From Erigeron canadensis (taxonomy: Eukaryota > Streptophyta > Magnoliopsida > Asterales > Asteraceae): 64,000 nucleotides of DNA. Under the pieces are notes generated by a model. It had not been told where the DNA came from and made no database searches. It was given only the letters and a program-made list of their open reading frames with translations. Every line of letters starts with the position of its first letter. The first letter of the stretch is position 1. Shown piece after piece: positions 24,036 through 36,898 of this stretch. A program made the position numbers and the translations under genes. The DNA is taken from NCBI RefSeq assembly GCF_010389155.1, contig NC_057764.1:1364001-1428000 (forward strand), written 5' to 3'.

Positions 24036-25895
24036 CACTTTTCATAAAACTTGTTTTGATTTCACACAAATCATTTTTGCTCCACCTTTTCTATAAAAAT
24101 CTTTTTGTACCCCGGAGTATTCACTTCTTTCATTAGATAATGAGGGTATTTTAAGAGATGATGATTTTGTGCAACTAAGTTGGAGGGAGTACAGTCGAAA
24201 AGTGAGAGGTTATGGTGATAATGTTGTGAGAAAAGGGTTAAAAGAATTAATACCCTTCTCTAAAATTCTAAAATCGCCGGGTAAAACACATTTCTATCGG
24301 ATGTCATTTGTTGATATTTCGGTATTGAAAAAGCCTTCATGAACCCAGTGAAGCAATGCACATCTTTACCTAACCACTCAAGTGTTTCTTAACAAATGCT
24401 TGTTTTATTTCTCACGGAGATTTTCTCATTTCTATTGACTCTTCATTTGGAAGACGTTAATATTGAAAAAGGGTGACACTCTGCTCCAGTCCCCGACTTC
24501 ATTTGATCACTTCGTGTCTAGAGCTATCTTGATTGATCATTGATTTGATCATTTTTCATTCTTTAGGACACATTTGCGTCATATCTTTGTGATATACATG
24601 CTTATCTTTGTGATATAGCCGGAACATTTGTAGTGATATCTTAATTGATATTTCACGATGATCAAATGGAAATCCTACCATTGCTAACATCATTTCCCCC
24701 TTTGAACGTAGGTCTCATAATTGCATTTTTGTAATTATTGAGTTAACAAGAAGTCTATTGTGACATTGGATTTTTCCTAAAAGTCTTTAAGGATAGTAGA
24801 ACATGGTTATCGAACGCTTAAGTGACACTGACCATGGTTTACATTCTTTGAAGCAATCTTGAGGTTGGAAAGCCAAAAGACCAAACTATGTTAGAGATTT
24901 GCTTTGTGCATTTCTCAATGATACATAGGAAATCCGATAAATGATATACATTTCTTTCGGTCATTTCATTAATCCTTTCGATTTTTGAATGCAAACAGAT
25001 CATTCTTATCCGGTTTCTTTTCTAGTCACCCCAACACAGAAAACACCAACACCATAACAAAATGCTTATACCAACAACTTCAACCTTACATTTTAGTCAC
25101 CCATAGGGTTATTTGGGTTGGATTAATGGTTTGGGTTAATGAGTTGTTCGTTATTATATTGAGCTATGGTTCTTTTGATTTCTTTTGATGTTCTTTTCAA
25201 TCAATGTTTGCATAATGACATTGGTTTTTGTCATTATGAGGGGGAGAAAATAGTATGATTAATTTTGATTGAGGAAGAAATTAGAATGATTTTAAGGATA
25301 AGAAGAGTCACTCAAGATGTTACAAAAAGTTCAAAAATGCACCAATCAAAGACTGTGATTACTAATGAATTGAGGAGTATGATTACTTTCATTAAAGAAT
25401 TTCCAAAACCCTATTGAAATGTTTACTCTCAAAAGTGTTCAAGACAATGTGACAAAGATCAAAGCTTCAAAGGACAAAAGGTTGATGATTCAAGACAAAA
25501 GAAGATTTGCTTCAAAAAGAGTCTTCATCAAATTAAAGATCTTCAAGTCATACAACAACACTTTACCAAAAGCTACATTGCACACATCAAGGGGGAGAGT
25601 ACATATCTCTGAAAATTCATTCCAAGACTTCAAAGAAAAGACTTCAAGATTCAAAGATTGAAGAATTCAAGACAAATTCATATCTTCCGCATTTCAAAAG
25701 ACAACTCTGATCTGTGATTCAACAAATTTAATACACACACACTCATCATTCTCTGTTCAAAAAGAACATTGAGAATCAACAGATGATTTAACTTCAAGAA
25801 GTCCAAGACCAATACTGAATCAAGTTCTCCAAATACAATGAAAAAGCTTTGAAGACTTGTTTTAACTCACCAATTGTCTTCATCACCGGGCTCAT

Positions 25896-26869
25896 TGTTA
25901 GGTCCAGTTTAAGCTATAAACTGGAGCTCTCCAGCGACATCTGGAGAGCATGCAGAATTGTCCGAAATATTAGAAGTCCAGTTGCATTGTACAATTTTAG
26001 CAACTGATGACTTCCTCTAGTTGAGATCTGAAGACTAGAATCTGAAGACCTTCCAGTTGAAGTCAAAGACAACAAATGGAAGACAGAGATTGGCAATGGC
26101 AGCGAAGCCCAGTTGACAATCTACCAGATCAATCAACTAGAGAATCCTCCAGTGTAAATGCTCTTACAAAGCTTTACACTGATTACGAGGAGGACCTTTT
26201 ACACTACATCCTTTTAACCGAACAACAATATTGTCTCTGGATAAAAGTGCAAAGATGTAGAGTGGTTGAATAAAGTAACCTTTTGTCTTACTTTATTTAG
26301 CACACACAAAGGATTATTTAACAATACTTTTGTGTGCTGTCAACCATATTTGTACGTCAAAGTTGAGATCCCTATGCTCAATCTTCGACTATAAATAGAG
26401 GTCCTTGCACAAGCATTTTCACAACTTTGTAATTACATACATTCTGCAATATTGGTGAACTTGTGCAATATTCTCTCAATCGCAAAAAGGAACATTTCAC
26501 AACTTTAAGTGTTTCGATTGTTTAGGAGAATTTCTAAGTTTAGATCAATTGTATTTCATGGGTTGTTAGGATATTTACAATCTTGTATTATCTTGGTTCC
26601 GCAATAACCTTGTATTTTATTTAAACAATTAATAAATAAAATACACTTGAAAATTACATATTGTCTCACCAATTTATATACTTGTCATTTATATTATTGC
26701 ATTGCATTGACTTACACATTCTGTCACCTTAATACATTTACTCCAGTTAACCTGGTACACAATCATTCTAAACTGGTCATATCCAGATTAATTGATTGTG
26801 TTGCAAAGTTCACTCACCATCGACATAGAGGTGTCTTCAGCACCCATCTAGTAATAGTTGGGACTTTCA
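25896..26869 (+). repeat. 5' LTR of element E
   Basis: It starts TGTTAGGTCCAG and ends GGGACTTTCA. TATAAATA at 26390-26397 is the likely core promoter. Its full-length match is 36899-37872, and the TATA offset of 494 is the same in both copies. Confidence 0.96.
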
Positions 26870-26871
26870 AG

Positions 26872-26883
26872 TGGTATCAGAGC
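26872..26883 (+). other. Primer binding site of element E
   Basis: TGGTATCAGAGC lies two bases after the 5' LTR, identical to the PBS of B and H. It is the copia-type tRNA-Met primer site. Confidence 0.9.
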
Positions 26884-26927
26884 AGGTAGGTTGAATTGTT
26901 TCAATTCTATAACCTAGGTCTGCTTCG

Positions 26928-29261
26928 ATGGCTGCTGAAGGTGAGAATGGTTCTGGTCCAAATGAATCTAATCCCAATGTTACAACTCCTTTAAATACTA
27001 ACCCTCTTCCTCCTCCTCCTCCTCCTACTCCTGGAGCTAACCATGTTCATGTACATTACTCCAACACTCCTATTCCCAAATTCGATGGGAATGGTGAGAC
27101 TTTTGGTACGTGGAAGGCTAGAATGCTCCTGCATTTTGGTGGGATAGAGAGGTATATGTTGAAAATCCTTAAGGATGGACCATATATACCCATGTCCAGT
27201 GGTGTTAGCCCTCTTCTCGACCCTACTGGGAGAAGAGGCACCAGGGAAAAATCTGAGGAACATTGGTCAGATAAGGATCGCAGACTGGTTGATCTTAATA
27301 CCAGACTGAAAAACATGATCTTTGCTGCTATTCCTGAGGAACTAATTCCAACCCTTGTGCTATTTCCTAGTGCAAAATCTATGTGGGATGAATTAGTTCT
27401 CCAGTTTGAAGGAGGAAATGACACCATTGTCACCAGAAAGGTTGCACTTAACAAGAAGTATGAATCCTTCTTTGCTCTTCCCAATGAAAGATTAACTGGT
27501 ACTTATACCAGATTTACTGGCCTAATTAATCAACTTAGAGGCTTGGGAGTGGAGAAGGATAGACCTTGCATAGCCATACTCTTGCTTCCCTTTATGGAGC
27601 CTTCAAATTCACTGAAAATAATGATGCTGCAAGATTACTGGCTGAGCAAGATGCTTTAAACCATGCTCAGAGTTCCAAGGCTGCCAACTTTATTGGGCAA
27701 CATTGTGCTGCTTTAATGTCTACTGAGAATGTCCAGTCACATTCTATGAAGGAAATGTTAAACAACTTACTGAACTCTGGCCTAACCACAAATCTTAGTG
27801 ATGGTTGTGAGGAAACTGACGATGATGATCTGGTAGCCATGATTGCTAAAACCTTTAATAGGTTCAAGCATAAATCTAATCGATTTAATGGGTCCAATAA
27901 TGCTTCCAGTTCAATTTCTATGGATAAGGCTAATCTTACCTGCTACAAATGTGGTAAGAAAGGTCATTTCATGAAGGAATGTAGATCTGGTCAGATGAAC
28001 AACCAAACTGGTCCTATTGTCCCAAATTTTGTTAAAATTGATGATTATAAGGCCAAATACAAGAAACTTAAGGCCCAGATTGCTCTCATGTCACTTGAAA
28101 AAGAAAAAGAGAAAGAAAAGAACAAGTGCATGATGGCTCAAACTGAAGGGAAATGGGAACTCTCTGATGACTCATCTGATGATGAAGAAGAGATTAGAGA
28201 TGTGTGTTTCATAGCATTGGAGAATCAACAACCAGTGGTGAAAGATGATGTTGTTTCTAGAAGATGGGTTGACATCATTTTAAAGAAGGTAAGGGATTAT
28301 GATGTCAAGTTAGATTCAGAATTGAAACTGGATATTGCTGAATCATTGAATGATGACTTGTTATTTGTTAAAACCATGAGAACTGACTGTGAAAGATACT
28401 TGGAAACAGTTTTGGTTGAATTTAACAACATGAAAGGTCAAATAAATGATTTGCAAAGTATCCAGTTGGCTCTTAAAGAGACAGATTTGAAAAATGAGGC
28501 ATTGGAAAGAGATAACCAAAAACTAAAATTTGATCTTGAAAAGGAACACATGGTTATCAATTCTTGGGTACAAGCATCTGGTAAAAATTATGACGCTTTT
28601 TCAAAAACCATTGATGCTCAAAAAACTGCCTGGAAATCTGGTGATCTTCAGATGGCAGCTGTTTTACCCACAATTCACCAATTGCCAGAATCTGTTAGAG
28701 TTGAAACTCCTTATGATTCCTCTGACACTGTCAAATCTAAATCCACTAAGACCAACCCTGTTGAGGTCAAAACTGGAGCGAAGAAGGCTAAAGCTCCAGT
28801 TAAAAAGGAATCTGGTGACAATCCTTTACCTCACAAGTCAAATGAGTCCTCAACTCAAAAGACTAAAACCCCTGCTGAGCCCCAAGTCCATAGGCCAGCA
28901 GCCTGATGAAAAAAGCAGTTTGTTAAAAATGGAGAGTCAACTCCAAAATTTGTCAAGGCAGGTACAAAGTTGTACTGCCAGAATTAAAAATTTGGAAGGA
29001 GCTGCATCTTCTTCTGTTGAAAAACAAAATGTCAAAACCCCTCCACAAAAACAAAAGATAAAACAATTTGCTCAGAAAGGAGCAAACGCTGAAAAGAAAA
29101 AGGAGGTTAATGTTCCACTCAAACCAATTGTCTTTACTCCTGAAGCTGGAGAGAACCCTCCAGTTTTTTCATCCAGTTGTACACCAAGTCAAACTCCTGG
29201 GACTTCACAGAAGAAGTCCAGTAGACCGATCAAGAAAAGATGGGTTCACAAAAATAACTAA
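26928..29261 (+). pseudogene. gag: gag of element E
   Basis: The ATG at 26928 opens a Gly/Pro-rich N-terminus followed by the copia gag domain (FGTWKARMLLH, then MWDELVLQFEG). At about 27560-27580 the frame jumps and the segment usually preceding HTLASLYGAF appears missing, so a deletion is likely. The second frame (to 28906) carries the knuckle CYKCGKKGHFMKEC at 27941-27982 and a Lys/Glu-rich coiled coil. A second frame change near 28880-28900 leads to a basic, Ser/Pro-rich tail ending KKRWVH and TAA 29259-29261. The protein would form the particle shell and bind RNA. In this copy it is broken. Confidence 0.88.
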
Positions 29262-29282
29262 TTACTTACTTGGGTGTGCAGG
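29259..29282 (+). promoter_or_regulatory. gag stop and TGCAG|G junction, element E
   Basis: TAA 29259-29261 is followed after 20 bases by TGTGCAG|G, and the protease frame continues in the -1 frame. It is the same plan as in A, B and F. Confidence 0.5.
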
Positions 29283-32200
29283 GCGATCGAAAAAAGAATA
29301 TTTGGTATCTGGACAGCGCTGCAGGACGGACTATGACCGGATGTAAGCTCCTGCTGGAAGAGTTCACTGTCTGTGATGGACCGGTAGTGACATTTGGTAA
29401 TGATGGAAGTGGGAAAACTGAAGGATATGGTGTTGTTGACAATGGGCAGATCCAGTTCACAAAAGTTGCATTTGTCAATGGTTTGAAATATAACCTGATA
29501 AGTGTCAGTCAACTTTGTGATGATGGATATAGGGTAGTGTTCGATATTGCTCAAGGCACTGTTTTTAACAAGGATTTGAAGGTAGTCATGATTGCACCAA
29601 GAAAAGGGAATGTGTACATCATGGACATGGAGCCTGCTCCAAAAGAGCATTGTTTCTATGTCAAGGCTGATGAGGACACCAACTGGCTGTGGCATAAACG
29701 GTTATCCCACCTTAATTTCAAAAATATCAACAAATTGTCAAGAAAGCAACTGGTGGGTGGGATACCTTTGTTTTCCTTTAAAAAGGAAAAGCCATGTCCA
29801 GGGTGTGAAATGGGCAAAAAGAAAAGAGCCAGTTTCAAGACCAGGCAGAATTTCAGTATCACTGAACCTCTTCACATGCTTCTTATGGATCTCTTTGGTC
29901 CAGTGAATGTTCAAACTAAAGCTGGCAAGAGATACACTTTGGTTGTGGTCGATGAATACACCAGATTTTGTTGGGTGATATTTATCAGATCAAAGAGTGA
30001 TGCACCTGGTGAAATTATCTCTCTCATCAAAAGATTTGAACTCAAGTATACCAAGAAAGTGTGTCAGTTGCGAAGTGATAATGGTACAGAATTCATTAAT
30101 AAAGAATTGGAGACATTTTGCACTGACACTGGCATTTCTCAAAACTTTTCGTCAGCTCGTTCTCTAGAACAAAATGGTGTGGTTGAAAGGAAGAATCGCA
30201 CATTGATTGAAGCTGCCAGAAGTATGTTATCTGAATCTGGTCTTCCCACCTGTTTTTGGGCTGAAGCTGTGGCAACTGCTTGTCACACCCAAAATCGGTC
30301 AGTTTATGTCAAGAGACACAGGAAGACTGCCTATGAAGTCCTTAGGAATCGTAAACCAAATATTGGATACTTTCATGTATTTGGTTGTCCAGTTTACATC
30401 TTGAACGATTCTAGTTAGTTGGGAAAGTTTGATGCAAAAGCTGACGAAGGTGTTTTTGTGGGCTATTCAGATATTAGAAAAGCCTATAGAGTTTATAATT
30501 ATAGACTCCAAAAGGTACATGAGACAATTCATATCACATTCGATGAATCAAATGAAGCAATCAACAATAGACCAACCCTTGATTTTTCTTCAGTTGTCCC
30601 AGTTGATTTTGGTGTATCTGATCAAGTTCATCAATCAGTTACTACACCAGAAAATGTTTCCAGACATCAAGTCTTGGAACCAGTTAAGGAAAAGAAGAAC
30701 TCCAGTGACACCTCATTTTATCCCTCTATCAGTTTTAACCTACCTGAAAAACTGGTAATTGGATCTGATGTACGTGCCACAACAACATCAGAACCAGTTC
30801 AAGCTTCTCCAGTTCTTCAAGATGTACCTTTGTTTGAAGATAATCATGTTAACTCTTCAGTTGACACTGATGATGAAGTTGAAATAGTTTGGACTGATCC
30901 TCCTCCAGTTGCTGCATCTGTTGGAGATCGTCAGGTGTCTTGCACTGATGTTGTAGTATATCAACCTAGTCAATACACTAAATGGACTACTGCTCATCCC
31001 ATCGAGCAGATTATTGGTAATCCAGATAGTGGGGTTCAGACTAGAAGAACCACAAGTGATCAATGCTTGAACGTCACCTTCTTATCACTGATTGAACCGA
31101 AGAAGATTGACGAGGCTATGGCAGATCCAAGCTGGGTTGAAGCTATGCAAGAAGAACTCAACCAGTTCGAGAGGAACAATGTTTGGGAGCTTGTTCCTTG
31201 TTCTCCAGGGTTAAAGAGAGAACCCATTGGAACGAGGTGGGTCTACTGATACAAGATCGATGAAGATGGCAACGTTGTAAGGAACAAAGCAAGACTGGTT
31301 GCCAAGGGATATTTTCAGGCAGAAGGTGTTGATTTCGATGAAACTTTTGCTCCAGTTGCAAGACTTGAAGCCATTAGAATTTTCTTGGCTTATGCTGCTC
31401 ACTTGCAATTCAAGGTCTTCCAGATGGATGTAAAAAGTGCGTTTCTGAATGGCACGTTGGAAGAAGAAGTGTATGTTACGCAGACTCCAGGTTTCATAAA
31501 TGAAAAGCATCCTCATTGGGTATATAGACTGAACAAAGCTTTGTATGGTCTTCGACAAGCCCCAAGAGCCTGATATGATACTCTAACTAAACATCTTCTC
31601 AAAAATGGTTTTCAAAGAGGTGCAATAGATAATACCTTGTTTATCTTGAAAGAAAAAGGTAATATCTTGCTGGTACAAATTTATGTTGATGACATTATAT
31701 TCGGGTCAACTGATGATGGAATGTGTAAAAGGTTTTCAAAAATTATGTCTCAAGAATATGAGATGAGTCTAATGGGTGAATTAAGATTTTTCTTAGGTTT
31801 ACAAATCAAACAAACCATGGATGGTATTTTTATTAACCAAGAAAAATATGTTAGAGATTTGTTAAGAAAATACAAATATGATTCTATCCCATCAAAAACC
31901 ATACCTATTTCAGCTCCATTAAATTTGGACTCTGACCCAAATGGCAAACCAGTGGACCAAAAGGAATATCGTGGAATGGTTGGTTCACTGATGTACTTAA
32001 CTGCCAGTCGACTAGATATAATGTTTGCAACATGTCTATGTGCCAGATTTCAGGCAAATCCAAAAGAATCACATTTGCATGCTGTTAAACGCATTTTCAG
32101 GTACCTGAAAGTGTTAGAGCAAATAAAGTGCACAATCTGTTGTCCGATGCAATAATTCTAAAAGGCTAAGAACTATTAAGTTAATAAGGCCCAGTCTGTT

Positions 32201-33086
32201 TGTACAGCCTATAAATATAAGTCTTAGGTCACGAATTTAGGTTGATGATTTAGTTGCAACATAGAGTCATTCACTAGGTTCTCGAGGTAGAGATCTATAC
32301 CTCGAGATACCGCCCAAACTATCACGATTCATCTCAATGATTGTAATCCGTAATCATTGTAGATGTTGTTCATACGGATTCATCTTGTAATCATATGATT
32401 AATGATAGTATTTTTGTGTTTATATCCTGTTCTCATTATCTTCGTGTGTGTTTATCATTATAATCATTAATTAACCCTAAAGACGATTATAGATGGATTC
32501 CGCACATCTATGATTGTTAGATCTCGTGTTAATCGATCCGGGAACGTGCTAAAACACGTTTTTACAGAAAGGGTGCCCTAGCCTTGGTCTTTGGTATCCC
32601 AAAGGCTCAGGGTTAGATCTAATGGGTTATTCAGATTCAGATCATGCAGGTTGTAAGATTGATAGAAAATCCACAACTGGTGGATGTCACTTCCTAGGGG
32701 GAAAACTGGTGAGTTGGACCAGTAAGAAGTAGACTTCGGTCTCAATGTCTACTGCTGAGGCAGAATATATTTCTGCGGCCAGTTGCTGTGCCCAGATTCT
32801 CTGGATCAAAAACCAGTTACTTGATTATGGTATGAAATTCACAAGAACCCCAATCTTTTGTGACAACACCAGTGCAATTGCTATATCTCACAACCCAGTG
32901 ATGCACTCAAAGACAAAGCATATTGATATCAGGTATCACTTCATTCGCGATCATGTTATGAAAGGAGACATTGAAATACATTTCATCCCCACTGATAAAC
33001 AGTTAGCTGATGTTTTTACAAAACCTCTTGATGAGAAAACCTTTAAACATCTCATCAGTGAACTGGGTATGTTAAATCCTCATTAA
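29270..33086 (+). pseudogene. pol: pol of element E: protease, integrase, reverse transcriptase, RNase H
   Basis: One frame is followed across stops TAG 30416-30418, TGA 31247-31249, TGA 31571-31573 and TAG 32730-32732, and across solo LTR J, whose removal keeps the frame. The protease reads WYLDSAAGRTMTG, so the usual D-S-G is D-S-A and the C..H residues after it are lost. Integrase shows LWHKRLSHLN, CPGCEMGKK, MDLFGPV, SDNGTEF and EQNGVVERKNRT. YVDD is at 31682-31693. RNase H shows YSDSDHAGC, STAEAEYISAA and FCDNTSAIAI. Family comparison suggests TGG-to-TGA (31571) and CAG-to-TAG (32730). The ancestral protein would cut, copy and integrate the element. This copy cannot. Confidence 0.93.
32112..32566 (+). 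mobile_element. Solo LTR J in the pol of element E
   Basis: This 455-bp segment starts TGTTAGAGC and ends TTTTTACA. It is flanked by perfect 5-bp copies GAAAG at 32107-32111 and 32567-32571. TATAAATA at 32210-32217 is the likely promoter. It sits between the R-Y-L-K motif and the G-L-W-Y-P motif of the RT/RNase H region, and its removal restores the frame. Confidence 0.93.
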
Positions 33087-33796
33087 ACTGGAGAGGCCCT
33101 CCAGTTGAGGATGGTCCAGGTGATCCTTGATTGGTTGGAGATTGAACGCCTTGATGTACTCAAAGACTAGTCATTGATCAAATGGATCATATTTTTAGGG
33201 GGAAAAGACTCAAAATATTTTTCAAATTAAAATTTGTTTTATTGAAAAATGCAACTGAAAGTCATCAGTTGAAACTGGCATCTAAAAAATTTCTCCAGTT
33301 TGCTAGTTTGGTCTTGTCTCAAAATGGTGGTCAGCCAGATTTCATAACATTATGTTTTACTTGGTAGATACTTGTGACACGTGGTGTTACTCGAGTGCTC
33401 ATCTCGCACTCACAAACGTCACCTGACATGTCTTACGTGTCAAGACTTTTTTGCTGAAAGTTACTGCATTTTTTATGGGTATTGATGAAGTTAGTGGGTG
33501 AGTGGGAATACCAGCCGTCGTAGCATTAAATGCTTGATGGGAGGTATTAAATGTGTTTGAATTCTCAAAATTTCTGAAAATCAATTTTTTACAAATTATT
33601 TCAAAATTTGGGGACTAAAATATCTTTTCGTATATATTTTGGTAATATTTTACTGCCTATATATATACCCCCACCAAATATCCTTCTCATTTACTTCTCT
33701 CAAAATTCCTTTCATTTACTCTTCCAATCATTCACAATTCGAGATCCCTTTCTCTCTTTCTTCTTTAAGTCCAAAACCCTAAATCCAATATCACAA
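33087..33796 (+). other. Spacer between pol and aORF of element E
   Basis: These 710 noncoding bases hold the 20-nt core ATTGAACGCCTTGATGTACT at 33141-33160, shared with B. They also hold TATATATATA at 33658-33667, followed by a CT-rich leader up to the aORF ATG at 33797. A TATA box with a pyrimidine-rich leader suggests an internal promoter. Confidence 0.6.
33658..33796 (+). promoter_or_regulatory. Putative internal promoter and leader of the E aORF
   Basis: TATATATATA at 33658-33667 stands 130 bases before the ATG at 33797. The interval is rich in CT runs (TTCTCTCAAAATTCC type), as in many plant 5' UTRs. Element D has the same arrangement at 40005-40162. Confidence 0.5.
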
Positions 33797-36775
33797 ATGG
33801 CTCCTAAATCATCTTCTTCTTCATCTCGTTCTCGTGATGTGAATTTACTCACTGCTGAGTATACTCCATCACAAAATGTTTCTCGTGCCACTGGTGCTCC
33901 CATTAGTTCAAATCTAATCAAATTAAATCCAAATAATCCAATGGCATCTCTTCAAGGGCATCAGGCCGCTGACTCTCTTATTGGGAAAATCCAATCCTTT
34001 CTTCGAGTTTCTCCCCTCAGCGATGCCTTTTCTCTGAACCCAAGCAAGCTGGTTCACGACTACTTGTGCGAGTTCTGGTACACTGCCTCTCTTTCTGATG
34101 ACTGCTCATCCATCACCTTTTCTTTAAAGGATGGGTCAGTCCCGTGTACCATCACCACTGGAACGTTGAGGGAGGCCCTTAACCTCAACTACTGGAGACA
34201 AGGTGAAAGTCCAGTGGTGATTCCCTCAAATATAAATTTCCGTCAGGTCTTTCTTGACATGGGGAATAAGGAGGTTGTAGAGGGAGATGCTTTGAAGACC
34301 AAGGGATCCATTACTATGAGAGGGCTTTCACCATCCTGGAAGTACTTCATGGTCCACTTGGTGGAAAGTTTGGGGGGGAGTTCTGGTGGATTGGACCAGA
34401 TAAACTCCTTCCAGGCAGAGATGGCTTACTGCCTTTGGAATGGACTGAGGGTGGATTTTGCCAATATCCTGTTCAGAAGCCTGGTATTTAAGTTGAAAGG
34501 CAACAGGGGTCCTTGTGTTCCATTTTCTAGATTTCTATCCCTCTGTTTTATTCATATTCTGGGCAGAGAAGAGTACAACAATACACAATCCTTGTTCTCT
34601 GTGCCAGAACTATTAAGGAATCTGGACAATCTTGTGTCCTCTTCTGATGAAGTCCAGATTTCCCCAAGAATGCTTCTTGCATTCTCTCGAACTGATGCAC
34701 CACCATCTGGTGAATCAGAAAGGCAACTGGGCGGGCCTCAAAATAATGAGGGACCCACCAGTTCGTCTACCGGTGATGTGACTGTGGCCGAAGCTGGAGA
34801 CCTCCCCTCAGGTATCCAGGCGGTTCCTAAAGCAAGGAGATCTTCCAAAAGCAGAAGGAGATCCAGATCAGGACTTGCTACATTTGACCAGTCACAGCCT
34901 GTGACTGTGGTCTCTGAAGCCGCAGCCAGTGATATTGCAACTGAGGATAGAGCAGTTGTAGTTGAGGCTCCAGTTACCTCTGTCCAGGGAGAAGATGCCT
35001 TGGCAACGGATCCCATAATTGATGAAACCATTGAGGTTCCTCAAACTGGTCATCAAGAGTCTGAACAACCTGTTCAGCCACCCCCAACATTTATGATCTT
35101 GGCATAAATGAGGGTGAGTTTCAGCTTGAGTCTTCGGATTCATCTGAGACTGAATCTGACCAGGAGATGGCTGATGCAACTGTACTTGATCAGCTTCCTT
35201 CTCTCCTTGGTCAACCCCAAGAACCCCATGTTTCAGTTTCCCCAACTAACTTACAAAGCTCAAATATACCTCCAATATTCGCCTCTCGCCAACTACTTTC
35301 TTCTATGGGTGTGCCTAGAAATAGACACATCCTAACACCACCGTCGCCGTCGTTCACACCTGAGCATTCTCAGCATGAACGACAATTTGAATCTCTTCCC
35401 TTCATTTCTACAACCCCTCATCTTCTATCAACTGACGCTACTGCAACTAGAGAACCAAATATTGTCATACCTCGTCCAATTGCACCTGTAGCTTTTAGGG
35501 CTGGTCCAGTGACTCCTTCTCCTCCGTCACTGGAAAGCCAATTTGTGTCTTTCCAAGCCGATCTCTCGAACCTTCTCACGAGGGTTGAGGAGATTCAAAA
35601 GACACTTGATAAAAACACCAAGTCCCTCTCCAGGTACCAAAAGGATCATATGTAGAATGTTAAAGTGGTTGACCTGGGGATTAACAAGTTCTCTGCCAAT
35701 GAGGACTTGGTGTTTGGCAAGCTGAATGAGTTAGTGGAATCCTCCAACCAACTGGCAACATCTTTAAGGGAGGCATTCGCACTGACTCAATCTGGAGTCA
35801 CATCTTCAATATCCAACCTGCTGAACAGTACTGTCAGATCATTAGAGGTTGATATTAAGAATCTGGAAAGGCAGGTGCAAGAGCTATGTAACAAACCTGG
35901 CCTGGATGTGACAGAGCTTGGTAGTCAGTTGGCCTCTTCAGTGGGTCTCAAGATCGAAGAAACTTTGGCTGCCAGTGAGAGTAATTTGATCGAAAAGGTG
36001 ATGTCTGAGATCACCAAGATTGCAGCGCCCCAGGTCGATCTCACTCCCATTACATCTGAGATCGATCGGTTGAGGTGCAGTCTGGATACACTGGTCAGCA
36101 AAGTGTCTGAACACTCAACTACTATAACAAATCTGACCACTGAAGTTGGCAAAGAAAAAGAGGTTGTTCCGGAAGGTGTTAAGGAAGTCCCTGCAACTGG
36201 GCTTTCTCCAGATGATCTCTCCATACTCAAACAAATCTTAAAGAGTCAAGAGCAAACAAGTGGCAACGTTATGACTCAATCACAAGAGATCAATCATCTG
36301 TGGAGGACAGTTCGCATGATCTGTGGAGTCTTCAAAGAGTGCAAGACAATGCAATCATGGCAGCCTCTAGATCGCTTGGCAAGCTATAAGGCAAGGACTA
36401 GATGCTGCCAAGGGGGAAAGGTCTGTTCATGCCCCTCGCACTCTTGTGGAGACTTCAGGTGCAGGGAAGGAGATGGTGGTTGCTACCAGTACTGAGGCTG
36501 GTGAGCAGGTGTTTGAATCGTTTGATGATGTGGTGAAGGGGAGTGTTGATAAGGGAAAGGCCATTGCTGCTGATGAATCTATGGAACCTGCCACTGATGC
36601 ACCCATGTTGGAGACTGGCAATGTTGATTTGTTGCCTCCAGTTACTGAAAGCGAGAGTCAGAAGTTAGCAAGAGTGGGATATCTAGTCAAGGAAAGGAAG
36701 AAACAGATGAAGGCAAATCAATTCGAATCAAGAAAAAATCTTCCAACCCCTCTTGATGAAGGCAAATCAATTTGA
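33797..36775 (+). pseudogene. aORF of element E
   Basis: This is an extra ORF after pol with no function known to me. The ATG at 33797 follows a CT-rich leader. The Ser/Arg-rich start leads into a ~300-residue domain with C-E-F-W, T-L-R-E-A-L, S-W-K-Y-F, then D-F-A-N and V-P-F-S-R-F-L-S-L motifs shared with the aORFs of D and, in part, A. A poly-C run near 35081-35087 marks a frame change. The second frame runs on past TAG 35653-35655 with coiled-coil-like heptads, and a third frame ends at 36775. Length, a globular head and a coiled tail suggest a structural or accessory role. An env-like role is conceivable, but no membrane span is visible. Confidence 0.65.
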
Positions 36776-36887
36776 TGATCTATAAAAATGTCTTGGAAAC
36801 TTAATAGGTTTTATCAAACTCAAGTATTTCAAACTTAAACTTGTATAGAAAAAAGTTTGAAAATACTTGTCAATATTTCAGGACAAT

Positions 36888-36898
36888 TAGGGGGAATT
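36888..36898 (+). other. Polypurine tract of element E
   Basis: TTAGGGGGAAT directly precedes the 3' LTR start TGTTAGG at 36899. It is the plus-strand primer site expected at this position. Confidence 0.8.

Larger units (their letters stand above)
23432..25890 (+). other. 3' noncoding region of element B (before E)
   Basis: No convincing ORF lies in these 2.46 kb. It holds the 4 x 56-bp hairpin array (23561-23784) and two larger hairpins with a shared 20-nt core (23839-23892 and 23950-24035). G-rich purine tracts resembling PPTs lie near 25239-25247 and 25588-25596. Element E is inserted at its 3' side, and the last 68 bases resume at 37878. Confidence 0.75.

Noticed and set aside
24985..25188. 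Small ORF in the 3' noncoding region of B
   Set aside because: Short, no motif, in a noncoding 3' region.
25419..25661. Small ORF in the 3' noncoding region of B
   Set aside because: It is low-complexity Lys-rich sequence without motif or support from context.
27056..27484. Minus-strand ORF opposite the gag of E
   Set aside because: It is a shadow of the gag frame, which carries the recognised copia gag motifs.
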